Source: Hymenobacter crusticola (GTDB taxonomy: Bacteria; Bacteroidota; Bacteroidia; Cytophagales; Hymenobacteraceae). Taken from it: a DNA stretch of 64,000 bases. Position numbers and translations under genes: made by a program. The notes beneath the pieces were generated by a model. It did not search any database and was not told the origin of the DNA. It saw nothing but the letters and a program-made list of their open reading frames with translations. The stretch is from the NCBI RefSeq assembly GCF_002154225.1, contig NZ_MTSE01000002.1, positions 62,001 through 126,000 on the forward strand. The letters are read 5' to 3'. Numbering within the stretch: position 1 is the stretch's first letter; the number at the start of each line of letters is the position of its first letter. This document shows, piece by piece, positions 45,601 to 53,308 of this stretch.

Positions 45601-48397
45601 CGGTGTACGTGAAATTAACCGGGCCACTGTAGGTTACTGCCGGAATAAAGGAAAGCTGAGTAGCCTGCGTCGGCGTCAGGACCAGTCCAGGGAAGTTGGT
45701 CGTATTCAGAATAGTGCCGTTGACGTAGAGTGTGCCTTGGGCAGAAGGGGGTAGGGCTGTAATCGTGTACGACTGCACCGTGCCATCGACTGCTGCGCTG
45801 AGGTTATTGATAGCTGTGGCGCCGATGCCGGCGGGTAAGCTAGCATTCGTGATGTCGTTGGCTACTGGGTCCAAGCGGCACCAGGTCATTTGATCGATGC
45901 CAATACCCGCAGCAGCACCATCGTTGCCCGCTCCAACGTTCTGATACGTTATAGTTAAGCTCTTAATAGGGCTAGGAAAGTAAGCTATTACTGTTCCATC
46001 TACGTTGCTAGTAGTATTGGCAGTACCAGTTGCCACGTTGCCGCTGGTCGCTACAATAGCTGAGTTGCTGTTGACCTTTGATAAAGAAGGCAGGACAGTA
46101 GTAGTACCGTCATTACCGGTAAAGATGACCCGGTCAATAAACCCAGCACCAATATCGATGTCTTGTATTCGTACGGTGAAGTTTGATACTAGGCGAGAAA
46201 AGGTATACGTGACGGAAGAGCTGTTGGTACTATTTGCGGAGTAGTCAACGCTCCAGAGTAAGGATTGCACTCCGTTCAAAGTGCCTGTGCTGAACGAGTT
46301 GGTGAAATTGGCGCCAGGGTTGTAATCCACAGTGCCAACCTGGGTTACAGAAGAGCCAGTAGGAACTCCCTCAGCAGTGCGATTCCGCCAATCTTCTCCC
46401 GCGGCGCGCGTGCTATAGTTGAGAGTGGTAGTTACCGTGCAAGGCGCTACGTGCTGCAATGGAACAGTGAAGGTGGCGGCCGTAGCCGAAGTCAGATTCT
46501 CGTCGTCTTTTACAGTATAGCTAAACTGGGCGCTGGTACCCGTATAGCCCGCTGCCGGATCGAAGCGCAAGCTGGCTGCCTGGGTAGCGTTCAGCACTTG
46601 GCCGTTAGTTACAGGCAGGTAGGTAGAGCCCGTAGAGTTATAGTAAAGCACACCCTGCGAGTTAGGCGGAATAGCCGTAATGGTATATGACTGCACTATG
46701 CCATCGACGGAGGAGCTTAGGGGATCAAGGGTAACTTGGCCGGCCGTGCTGGGCAGGGTAGCGGAGTTTGTCACGCTGTTGGCCACTGGCGCTAGGCGGC
46801 ACCAGGTCATATCTACAATGCCAATAATCTGCTGATCAGGGTTGGCTAGAGCCGGGTTACCATTGTTGAAGGTAATGGTAAGCGTGGTGATAGGGCGGGG
46901 GAAATATGCCCAGACCGTCGCATTGGCCGTGCTGTTGCCCGTAGCGGTAGCCCCTACAATGGTTATACCACCAGCAGAGGTAAGGGTTGGCGTTACCGAA
47001 GAGGTGCCGTTCGCTCCAGCAAATGCTACTTGGTCCGTGTAATCTGTAGCGAGCAAGCCCGACTGCGAATTAATATTATTTACTTCTACACTGAAGTCAG
47101 ATACAGGTCGGCTAAAGTTGAACCGTATGGAGTTACTACCGTTTGCAGTGGAGAAGTCGTTGGTCCATACCAATACTCCTTGGTTGTTCAGTGAGCCTAT
47201 CTGCAGCGAACCAGCCGTGTTATTGAACGTGTAGTTGCTGGTCCCGATTTTAGTAGGACCATTGGCGCTCGGTAGGCTTTCTTGCGCCCGTGCTTTCCAA
47301 TCTTCCCCAGTTGTGCGATCTGCAAATGCGAACGTAACGGAAGCTGTTGTGCAGGGGTCAGAAGCAGATGTTACCAGTACTTTGCGTGTGCTGGTGTTAT
47401 TTTCCGTTGGATCACTGCTCGCCGTTTCGGCTGAGATGGTAGCAGTGTTGTTATACTCCGAAGCAGTTACCGGCGCCGTGTACGTGTACGTGAACGAGCT
47501 GCTGCTACCAGCATTCAAGGTGCCGACGGTCGGCCACGTAATCGTATTAGTGGTAGCGGAATAGTTGCCACCACCAGCGTTGGTTACCACCGCACCGGCT
47601 GGTACCGTTACTTGCCGCACGACGTTGGAAGCCGCCACATCCGGTCCGTTGTTGCCGAACTGTACGGTATAGGTGAGACTTTGTCCGGCCACTGAGTTGT
47701 CAGGTGCCGTTGTAAATTGAGTATATAAGTCGGCCTGCGCGCACCAGCTAATGGAGTTGATGCCAATTGTTTGCAAGCGTGCGGTGTTGCCAGCGGCCGC
47801 CGAGTTATTGTAATACAGAACCAGCTTGGTCACACCGGCAGGCATGGTTGCGGCTAGGTTGCCAGCGGTATTACCAGCTGCTACGTTGCCACCTTTGCCT
47901 CGTACTCTACCGCCGCTCACGTACTCGTTGTTGGCGCTGGTAGTGAAGTTGGCACTAGTCAGCGTAGCGGGCGTAGTACTGCCATTGACGTAAGCTTCAA
48001 ATACTAAATCGTCAATGAAGTTAACGTCCGAGTCAACGTCCTGAAACTGGAAAGTTAGGTTGTTGACCGGACGCGTGAAGGTGAGCGTAACGGAGGCGCT
48101 ATTAGCACCGTTGACGTTCTGGTTATCCTGCTGCCAAACGAGCGATTGGCCACTCAGATTACCGTTCGTACCCACCGAGAAAACGTTTGTCTGGCCACCT
48201 GGTACGGTGCTGGTGTAGCCGCTGTAGGTAAACGAGGTACCATTTACCGTTCGGGTTCTCGTTCGTTCATCACCTGTGGTGCTCGTGTTAGTATAGTTCA
48301 GCGTGCTTGTTGTCGTGCACACCTGCGCCCAAGCAGGTGGAAGCCCTAAAGGAATTAGGGCTAGCAAAAGCCCTAAAAATCGTAAAGCTGCTTTCAT
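39650..48397 (-). CDS. Giant T9SS-secreted adhesin-like protein with Cys-bracketed modules, Gly-rich domain and DUF11 repeats
   Basis: This 2915-residue protein has a signal peptide (LRFLGLLLALIPLGLPPAWAQ). Three modules of roughly 190 residues follow, each starting at a Cys (CTTTSTLNY, CTTASVTFAF, CTVTTTLNY) and ending in (I/M)(S/T)WC, which suggests one disulfide per module. A DUF11-like unit sits after the first and tandem-95-like linkers after the other two. Next comes a Gly-rich, collagen-like region (GGGGGANGGAGGRGG type, ~1170-1420). About eight more DUF11-like repeats follow, then a second tandem-95 unit, a fibronectin-like segment and the T9SS type A tail (LYPNPAVTETSLDL ... KRLLKQ). 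Its C-terminus is paralogous to that of the neighbouring giant protein. A role in adhesion, gliding or biofilm is inferred. Confidence 0.9.
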   Translation of the reverse strand: MKAALRFLGLLLALIPLGLPPAWAQVCTTTSTLNYTNTSTTGDERTRTRTVNGTSFTYSGYTSTVPGGQTNVFSVGTNGNLSGQSLVWQQDNQNVNGANSASVTLTFTRPVNNLTFQFQDVDSDVNFIDDLVFEAYVNGSTTPATLTSANFTTSANNEYVSGGRVRGKGGNVAAGNTAGNLAATMPAGVTKLVLYYNNSAAAGNTARLQTIGINSISWCAQADLYTQFTTAPDNSVAGQSLTYTVQFGNNGPDVAASNVVRQVTVPAGAVVTNAGGGNYSATTNTITWPTVGTLNAGSSSSFTYTYTAPVTASEYNNTATISAETASSDPTENNTSTRKVLVTSASDPCTTASVTFAFADRTTGEDWKARAQESLPSANGPTKIGTSNYTFNNTAGSLQIGSLNNQGVLVWTNDFSTANGSNSIRFNFSRPVSDFSVEVNNINSQSGLLATDYTDQVAFAGANGTSSVTPTLTSAGGITIVGATATGNSTANATVWAYFPRPITTLTITFNNGNPALANPDQQIIGIVDMTWCRLAPVANSVTNSATLPSTAGQVTLDPLSSSVDGIVQSYTITAIPPNSQGVLYYNSTGSTYLPVTNGQVLNATQAASLRFDPAAGYTGTSAQFSYTVKDDENLTSATAATFTVPLQHVAPCTVTTTLNYSTRAAGEDWRNRTAEGVPTGSSVTQVGTVDYNPGANFTNSFSTGTLNGVQSLLWSVDYSANSTNSSSVTYTFSRLVSNFTVRIQDIDIGAGFIDRVIFTGNDGTTTVLPSLSKVNSNSAIVATSGNVATGTANTTSNVDGTVIAYFPSPIKSLTITYQNVGAGNDGAAAGIGIDQMTWCRLDPVANDITNASLPAGIGATAINNLSAAVDGTVQSYTITALPPSAQGTLYVNGTILNTTNFPGLVLTPTQATQLSFIPAVTYSGPVNFTYTVTDDQGQKDATPATYTIPVTATGASGIAAACATPGKEGNVVGLAVNPDAYYPSITTQTLNAGAKSIQVNAAAGAQTDITAGDLLLVIQMQGADIDNSNNDAYGDGVAGGAANGNLNNANFIAGQYEYVVAANTVTAASGGTIQLVNGLKFGYQNAAATTTTGQRRFQVIRVPQYGNLTLGATITPSPWNGSTGGILVIDVAGQTSLGTFNLDATGAGFRGGAGRIQSTVTGNDASYVTTTASDYNAQKGEGTAGTPRYVNTGTAVLDTNTDGYPNGGSASRGAPGNAGGGGNNNIDNSGGGGGANGGAGGRGGNNFFSNLAIGGEPGANFAVVSSNRLVLGGGGGAGTTNNGTGTPNNGFASSGKAGGGIIILRTGSITGSGSLIASGAAPNTTVADDGGGGGGAGGSILVTATNTAGLTNVTLTANGSDGGTNTGGTAGPHGPGGGGGGGVVLANGAVKGTSVSSGANGTTTGSTAFGATGGLVGVANTQISSSIANSATGSVCASDVTTTLTGPATLNAGQPSGTYLATFTNNGPNSADGVTQRVTLPVGATLTATQLSTIQAAYPGTTYDSSTRVLYFTGNTTTLAGGVTNSFNFAFTAPTTTGAAPMNSAITTTSGQGVNAAPDQSTLTPTVNSVADVATTISGNGPVSAGGQGTFTVNFTNLSATGPQTANGVVATVQLPAGLGTVNFTGTVGSYNNTTGLVTYTSLTTLTSGQLVSSTITYTQPTTAAVVATASISTTSNEAGQTANNMATATNNTNAVYDVTTAISGPATITAGNQVLYNVSTTNSGTSSAAPNVTQTVTLPVGASNVFVTGGATYDATLRVVTFPAITSLAAGQTVNNTVSFTAPSSNYSVGARVASSPVDANTGNNTASVNTSVTAPPVTTTNANTFVTVTSSAASISAGSALTFIVTEGNAGKDPATDVVTRVAIPTGLPTAPADVNVVKIGGAAPTSVSGTIATYANGATYDSSTGIVTFKSVPSQNAGAANNNTYSITFVAPASGVVTATADVSATTQDNVLADNVATAQVTVNSAATDVTTALSGPTSAMPGQRLTYTVTTTNTGLAPAGNVIQTVNIAAGLATSGTNAVTIGGNAPSSVNGDVATYANGATYNASTGVVAFSAITSAAGGSSVTNTIAYTAPANAGASLVNIATVTTNSAETSLVNNTALVTTTMMASADVQVRLTGPSTIVAGNPLTYAVTTTNNGGSVAASVTTTVQLPTGLTGVVVRDAAGNVLANSTTSGYNSADGIVRFPAQINQSAGNDAAISGTITLNAPANTNVLVPVATATVTGTTDPTVGNNTASLATTIQPATTAQNDLTTTLTSNVVTQTAGQPVTFTVTTTNAATSTGTATGVVQTVQLPAGLTSNGGTVVVTGSGSYDNVTGLVVFPSTSIPNTGATGAVTNTITVSKAPSIDPLVAVAAVRGNESDPTTADNTTVVKVTVTPNVDVATSLTGPATTIAGNTVNYSVVTRNNSVSPATNVTQTVTLPAGVTSYSLNGGAPITVASGATVSIPVPSTINPGDVNTVTNTISFTAPSTSFAVVSNVRATGDNGTTGNNTSTQNTATTNNRAPVAANVINTLQSPEGNTAGPLLLSSLSATDADGNTDIKTYTIATLPSSSQGILYNGTTALAPGATITLADIAKLTFDPAASYVGNASFTYTATDAVGATSLPATYLIPVGQDVNSVYTNTTPKGGNNPYQNGDIISNAFDANGGTYNAASPQAITDIGVRSAALASGSNALPAGVTVNSTTGAVTVSNRALLRSGTYTVTITTVDVNGGTNTQPVTFTIGSVPLPVELTAFAATAKGNDAVLAWTTASEKDNDHFEVERSLDGVTFETVGTVKGQGTSTAAHEYSLIDARAAQLGQTLYYRLKQVDADGTVAYSPVRTVAFTTAPNQVNVSLYPNPAVTETSLDLRTLPAGTYTVSLVDLGGRSITTQSLDGGRVHVLQVQQLPSGAYLILINGKDTHITKRLLKQ

Positions 48398-49000
48398 AAG
48401 ATAGAAGTGGGAGATTATGAGAGTTGAGTAGTGGCAGGTTTGAGGTGAATAGGGGTGAGTTCTATTTTGGGAAGTGATAGTAGCTTCCTCTACTCAGGCC
48501 CCATAACGCTTTGTGTCTTATTGGATATTTGATATGTATAAAAAGCGCTTATTCACGTGTTTTTTGGATGCTTTATTACTTTAATTATGTAATTACTGTT
48601 GTGTTCTATAAATGAGAATAGTTAATCTAATTATGGGAAGCTTATTTAATGTAAAACTAAATTTTTATATATTTTATCTTATAAATAATTATTGAATCTT
48701 CAATTTAAATGCTTGATATACAAAGCATTGATATTAAAAATGCTATATTTTTTATCGCTCATTGATATATTATCAAACTAAAAATGTGCCATACATCTGC
48801 TCTGAATTTCCTGTAGAGAATAAGCTATTTAGTATTTAATAGAAATCTCAGTGATTGGTATAGTTATAAAAGTGTGTTAGCGTATAACTCGCTGTTATTA
48901 ATTGTATTTTTTTAATTATAAAAATTATAAGTAATATGCAATGACTATTCTGCATGGACATTTAAGCACCTGCACGAACAGCAGAGGAAAGAAAGCTTTG
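48398..49000. other. Long AT-rich intergenic region upstream of the second giant gene
   Basis: About 600 bases carry no gene on either strand. From about 48530 to 48960 the sequence is mostly A and T with many short T/A runs, in sharp contrast to the GC-rich genes. It probably contains the promoter of the 8.7-kb gene. No repeat or RNA gene was recognised. Confidence 0.65.
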
Positions 49001-49004
49001 TAAA

Positions 49005-49054
49005 AAAGCAGCGCCCCAACTCCTCCGAGACTGGAAGAGTTGGGGCGCTGCTTT
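49005..49054 (-). terminator. Terminator of the DinB-like gene
   Basis: A 17-bp perfect outer stem (49005-49021 with 49038-49054), extended inward by a further imperfect 7-8 bp, is followed on the minus strand by a run of T (49002-49007). It lies 150 bases past the DinB-like gene's stop codon. Confidence 0.75.
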
Positions 49055-49200
49055 CGAGCTGACTACTGGCGTGGCTTGTTCTGTGGGACGAGGCCCACTT
49101 TCGCGAGGGTGCGAGGACCTAGGTAACTAGCGAGGCACTCAAAAATTAGTGGCTAGGCTGAGCGCGCTGCTAGCCGGAGCCTAGGTTTGCTACTACTGCA

Positions 49201-49683
49201 TTACGACCAGTTGTGTAGTAAGCGGCGGAGTAGAATTATTTGCCCGGTGTGGTAAGCGGTGTGATCTGCAATGAGCAAGGCTTCCCGAAAAAGGTTCTGC
49301 CCTGTCCCGTGCTCGAATGGCTTGAATAAATCCCGATTTGAGTCGTGGAGCAACTCCACAAATTGATTTTTATCTTGCTTGATATGGGCTAGGGTCGTTT
49401 CCCATTTCTGCTGATCGGCAAGGTCCTCGGCGCTTGGCCAGTACTCATCAGGCCATTTAGGCGACTCATGCACCGGGTTATTACAAAACTCCAGGATATC
49501 CCATTGCGCGATTCGCACGTGTTCGGCTAATTGCCAAATAGTGTAAGGTAAGCCATCCGCGGGCTTGTTTAGTAGCTCGAGCGGAATATCAGCACAGGCT
49601 TCTTCGAAAGAAACGTGCGCATTGCCTCCTTCTAGTAGTTGAATAAGTTCTTTTACCAACGATTCTCTCGTCTGCTTTTCCAT
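49201..49683 (-). CDS. DinB-family putative metalloenzyme
   Basis: This 160-residue four-helix-bundle protein of the DinB/YfiT superfamily probably binds a divalent metal with three histidines: the one in LAEHVRIAQWDI (~52-63) and the pair in ADHTAYHTGQIILLRRLL (~139-156). Relatives include thiol transferases that use bacillithiol or mycothiol, and many members are uncharacterised. Bacillithiol is probably made by this organism (bshB1 at 62.9 kb), so a bacillithiol-S-transferase role is possible but unproven. It is a single gene. A lone TACGTTTG box (minus strand, 49719-49726) lies upstream without a clear -33 partner. Confidence 0.85.
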   Translation of the reverse strand: MEKQTRESLVKELIQLLEGGNAHVSFEEACADIPLELLNKPADGLPYTIWQLAEHVRIAQWDILEFCNNPVHESPKWPDEYWPSAEDLADQQKWETTLAHIKQDKNQFVELLHDSNRDLFKPFEHGTGQNLFREALLIADHTAYHTGQIILLRRLLHNWS

Positions 49684-49921
49684 GAAGTCTTATCAGCTAA
49701 ATGATTGCTAGCTCAGACCAAACGTAGGCTGCGCCAAAACGTTTTTCGTTTGTCGCCCCTCGGTTACTCGTAAACGTGGCTCCTCCTACCCAGGGAAGTG
49801 TATCGCCAACGTTGTTATCTTCCTTAACTTTTAGCGCAGCGCATTCTAGGACAAGCTAATCCTAGCTTATTTCGCGCATCTTGCCACCTGATCGTTTCCT
49901 AACCTAGAGCATACTGATTCG

Positions 49922-50251
49922 ATGAACGCCCCCTCTTCCCCCGAACTGTTCGTTCACCATGTGTTATTCTACACCCCGGCCAGCGCCAGCGACGCCGACA
50001 AAGCCAAGCTGCTAGAAGGACTGCAGACACTCCGAAGCATTCCTTCGATCAAACTGGCGCATATCGGCACGCCCGCCGCCACCACCCGCGACGTGATTGA
50101 GCGGACGTACACCTACTCGTGGCTCTGCCTGTTCGAGAGTGCGGCAGATGAAGAAAGCTATCAGCAGCATCCTATCCACGACGACTTCCGCAACCAGTAC
50201 GCCTCCTACTGGGAGAAAGTAGTAATCTACGACTCGGTGGGGCCAATCTAA
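49922..50251 (+). CDS. Dabb-family (stress-responsive A/B barrel) protein
   Basis: The 109-residue protein has a dimeric alpha/beta-barrel pattern: FVHHVLFYTPA at the start, a helix with ADKAKLLEGLQTLRSIPSI, then YTYSWLCLFESAADEESYQQHPIHDDF, typical of Dabb proteins. Functions in the family vary, and no catalytic assignment is possible. It stands alone. The 50252-50451 gap after it carries a cluster of CTAG words and no gene. Confidence 0.88.
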   Translation: MNAPSSPELFVHHVLFYTPASASDADKAKLLEGLQTLRSIPSIKLAHIGTPAATTRDVIERTYTYSWLCLFESAADEESYQQHPIHDDFRNQYASYWEKVVIYDSVGPI

Positions 50252-50451
50252 ACCTAGCTAGGTAAGCTAGGCGAGGGTAAGGATGCCCAGCTCTGCAAAC
50301 GAAACAGTGAAGACAGTGCACGGCCGCTTTGCTGCCGGCGAAGCGTCGTTAATGGCGTGTGGGACCTAGGTTCTCGCGGAGAAACGACATGCAACACGCG
50401 CAGAGCAAGTCAGGACAAAACCTGTTAGCAACATCATAACAGCTTAATTGA

Positions 50452-51906
50452 ATGAATAGGAAGCTCACAACATTACTATTTCTGCTGAGTATCGTTTGCA
50501 GCTTTGCCTTCACGCAGACAACTCAAAAAGCCAAGCGGCCACCAAACATTATCTTCATTCTGGCCGATGACCTAGGGTATGGCGACGTTAGTTGCTACGG
50601 GCAAAAACGATTCAAAACGCCTAACATCGACCGGCTGGCCGCAGAAGGAATGAAGTTCACGCAGGCGTATGCCGGCACTGCGGTTTGTTCGCCATCTCGC
50701 TCTTCCATGTTTACTGGTCAGCATACTGGGCATACGCCCGTTCGGGGCAACCTCGCCGTGAAGCCCGAAGGACAGTACCCGTTGCCTGACTCAACTGTCA
50801 TTATTCCGCAACTGCTGAAGCGAGCTGGTTACGCCACTGGCTGTTTTGGCAAGTGGGGGCTAGGCGGGCCTGGCACGAGCGGCGACCCTGTCAACAAAGG
50901 CTTTGACGAGTTCTTTGGCTATAACAGTCAGACCCTGGCGCATAATTATTACCCCTACCATTTGTGGCATAACCGGGAGAAAGTTCTGCTCCCCGAAAAC
51001 CGGGGCGCGCGTTCCGTCACCTACGCTCCGGCGCTCATTCACCAAAAAACGCTGGAGTTTATCGATCAGCACAAGGACCAGCCCTTCGCGCTGTTTGTAA
51101 CGACGGTTATCCCGCACGCGGAACTCGCCGCCCCGCCGGCCTACATGAAAAAAACCATTGGGAAATTCGGGCCGGAAACGCCTTATGTCGGGCCTGACAC
51201 CAGTGCTGCCACCTTCACCAAATCGGGCCCTTACCTATCGCAGCCGTATCCGCGGGCGGCCGTCGCGGCCGCGATGCTGGTGCTAGATGATCAGGTAGGT
51301 GAAATCATGCGCAAGCTCAAAGAACTGCATATCGACGAGAATACCATCGTGATTTTTTCCTCCGACAATGGCCCCTCCGACGAAGGCGGAAAAGAGCTAG
51401 CTTATTTCAACAGCAGCGGAGGATTACGCGGCGCGAAAAGGGATCTATACGAAGGCGGAATTCGGGTGCCGTTTCTGGTAAGATGGCCTAGTCAGGTGAA
51501 AAAAGGCGCAGTGAACAATCAGCTAATTGCCTTCTGGGATCTGCTGCCAACCTTCACGGAGCTAGCTGGCGTGCCAACTCCTGCCAAGACCGACGGAGTA
51601 TCCATTGTGCCTACGCTGACGGGGAAAGGCAAGCAACCGCAGCATCCTTACTTGTACTGGGAGTTCTACGAGCAAGGTGGCAGCGTTGCCGCCCGCATGG
51701 GCAAGTGGAAAGCCGTGCGCCTAGACCTAGCTACTACCTCGAATGGGCCTATTGAGCTGTATGATTTGGACACTGATCTTGCCGAAAAGCATAACGTAGC
51801 GCAGCAGCACCCAGAGCTGCTAGCGCGCTTCGAACAAATATTCGCGAAAGAACACGTGCCATCGCCAGCCTTCCAGTTTTTGCCAAAAAAGGCGAATGCA
51901 GAGTGA
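50452..51906 (+). CDS. Secreted sulfatase (arylsulfatase family)
   Basis: This type I sulfatase of 484 residues has a signal peptide (LLFLLSIVCSFAFTQ, ~7-21). PNIIFILADDLGYGD (metal-binding Asp39-Asp40) follows. The active-site sequence CSPSRSSMFTGQ has Cys79, expected to be converted to formylglycine. FGKWGLGG and the metal site SSDNGPSDEGG are also present. Such enzymes remove sulfate esters from glycans or aryl compounds in the periplasm. No anaerobic or FGE-type maturase gene is in the window. The liberated sulfate would fit with the sulfur-related genes to the right, though no co-regulation signal is visible. Confidence 0.93.
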   Translation: MNRKLTTLLFLLSIVCSFAFTQTTQKAKRPPNIIFILADDLGYGDVSCYGQKRFKTPNIDRLAAEGMKFTQAYAGTAVCSPSRSSMFTGQHTGHTPVRGNLAVKPEGQYPLPDSTVIIPQLLKRAGYATGCFGKWGLGGPGTSGDPVNKGFDEFFGYNSQTLAHNYYPYHLWHNREKVLLPENRGARSVTYAPALIHQKTLEFIDQHKDQPFALFVTTVIPHAELAAPPAYMKKTIGKFGPETPYVGPDTSAATFTKSGPYLSQPYPRAAVAAAMLVLDDQVGEIMRKLKELHIDENTIVIFSSDNGPSDEGGKELAYFNSSGGLRGAKRDLYEGGIRVPFLVRWPSQVKKGAVNNQLIAFWDLLPTFTELAGVPTPAKTDGVSIVPTLTGKGKQPQHPYLYWEFYEQGGSVAARMGKWKAVRLDLATTSNGPIELYDLDTDLAEKHNVAQQHPELLARFEQIFAKEHVPSPAFQFLPKKANAE

Positions 51907-51981
51907 TAGGCACCTAGCTTTTAGTTGGCGGAATCGTTTAGCAAAGTGGCCTGAATGGTAAAGGCTGTTACCGCGCAAAGC

Positions 51982-52034
51982 AAAAGACCCGACTCGTGCG
52001 CAGCCTCTTGGCTGCCGGAGTCGGGTCTTTTTTT
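51982..52034 (+). terminator. Terminator after the sulfatase gene
   Basis: A 14-bp stem (51982-51995 with 52018-52031) encloses a small 5-bp inner hairpin (cagcc/ggctg) and is followed by more T residues. Confidence 0.85.
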
Positions 52035-52084
52035 GAAGCAAACTCTCCGGTATCTGCTTACGATACAGAAGCTAGCTTTGCGTA

Positions 52085-53254
52085 CTAGCGGAGGGATGCG
52101 GTAGTAAGCGGCGTCACGGGCGTTTCACGCGGGATGCGGCCTTGGAAATGAGGCATGGACACGTTCGGAAGGCGCGGCAACACGTAACGGGCGAAATAGT
52201 CGGCTTCGTCGAGTAGGGGGTAACCGGAGAAGATGAACGCGCGGAAACCCATGTCCAGGTAGCGGTTGAGCTTCTCCACAATTTGGTCGGGTGTGCCCAC
52301 TAAGGCGCCGCCGGCCCCGGAGCGGGCCTTGCCGATATCCGTCCAAAGCAACGGTTCTACAAAACCTTCGTTGTCGGCATGCTCGCGCAGCTGGTTTTGT
52401 CGGTGCACGCCCAACGACCACGAGTCCTGAGCCCGGCTCTTGATTTCAGCACCTTTCACCGGGTCAAACTTCGACATGAGCTTGCGGGCGTAGGCACGGG
52501 CTTCGGATTCCGTTTCGCGCACGATAACGTGGATGCGCAGGCCAAAATCGATCTGCCGGCCGTGGCGAGCGGCGCGGGCGCTGAGGTCCTGCATGGTTTC
52601 GTAGAGCATTTCCTCCGTCTCGGGCCACATCAGAAACATGTCGCAATATTGGGCGCACACCTCCCTGGCTCCCTCGGAGGTGCCGCCGAAGTATAGCAGC
52701 GGGCCTCCGTTTTGCTGGTAGGGTTTAGCGGGGTCCGATGGCATGTCGAATTGATACAACTCGCCCTTGTGTACAATGCGCTCCTGGGTCCACGCCTGGC
52801 GCAAAATCTCAATGGTTTCGGCGCAGCGCTGGTAGCGCAGCTCGGGCACCTCGCGCAAGCCAGGCAGGTCCGAGTTGATAATATTGATGGTAAGCCGGCC
52901 TTCGAGCATGTGGTCGAGGGAAGCTAGGGCACGGGCCAGCATGGGCGGGTGAATCTCACCGGTGCGGATGGCCGTGAGCAGATTAATGCGCGACGTTTGG
53001 GGAGCAATTCCGGCGGCAAAGGTGAGGACATCCTGACCCACAGTGTAGGACGTAGGCAGCAGAATGTTGGAATATCCTAGCCGCTCCGCCGCTAGCGTAA
53101 TATCCCGGCAGTGCGCCCAGGAACTGCGGTACGCGCCATCGAGCACGCTCAGGTATTGGGTGTCGCCGCCACACAGGTCGTCGAACCAGGAGATTTCGGC
53201 TACGCGCTGGGGCGTGCGAATGGCAACGGAGGTAATAGGAGAAGAAAGAGACAT
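52085..53254 (-). CDS. LLM-class FMNH2-dependent monooxygenase (alkanesulfonate monooxygenase-like)
   Basis: The protein has 389 residues with the bacterial luciferase-like fold. The pattern closely follows Ssu[26 protein letters not shown] near the start, [61 protein letters not shown] split by conserved turns, [26 protein letters not shown], and the [13 protein letters not shown] region. SsuD releases sulfite from alkanesulfonates with FMNH2 and O2. No ssuE or ssuABC genes are seen here. The APC permease gene 54 bases upstream is on the same strand, and both probably share its promoter. Exact substrate is inferred from similarity. Confidence 0.88.
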   Translation of the reverse strand: MSLSSPITSVAIRTPQRVAEISWFDDLCGGDTQYLSVLDGAYRSSWAHCRDITLAAERLGYSNILLPTSYTVGQDVLTFAAGIAPQTSRINLLTAIRTGEIHPPMLARALASLDHMLEGRLTINIINSDLPGLREVPELRYQRCAETIEILRQAWTQERIVHKGELYQFDMPSDPAKPYQQNGGPLLYFGGTSEGAREVCAQYCDMFLMWPETEEMLYETMQDLSARAARHGRQIDFGLRIHVIVRETESEARAYARKLMSKFDPVKGAEIKSRAQDSWSLGVHRQNQLREHADNEGFVEPLLWTDIGKARSGAGGALVGTPDQIVEKLNRYLDMGFRAFIFSGYPLLDEADYFARYVLPRLPNVSMPHFQGRIPRETPVTPLTTASLR

Positions 53255-53308
53255 AGCTCGAAAAGCAATATACAGTTTTGAATAGGGGAGGGCGGAATGT
53301 GGCTTGGT

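Noticed and set aside
40116..47564. Plus-strand open frames opposite the second giant adhesin (for example 44298-44786, Pro-rich)
   Set aside because: They mirror Gly-rich and DUF11 repeats on the minus strand. The Pro-run is the complement of GGC/GGT glycine codons.
49719..49726. TACGTTTG box as a full promoter for the DinB-like gene
   Set aside because: It fits the -7 consensus but no TTG is found at 19-21 bases, so only the box is noted.
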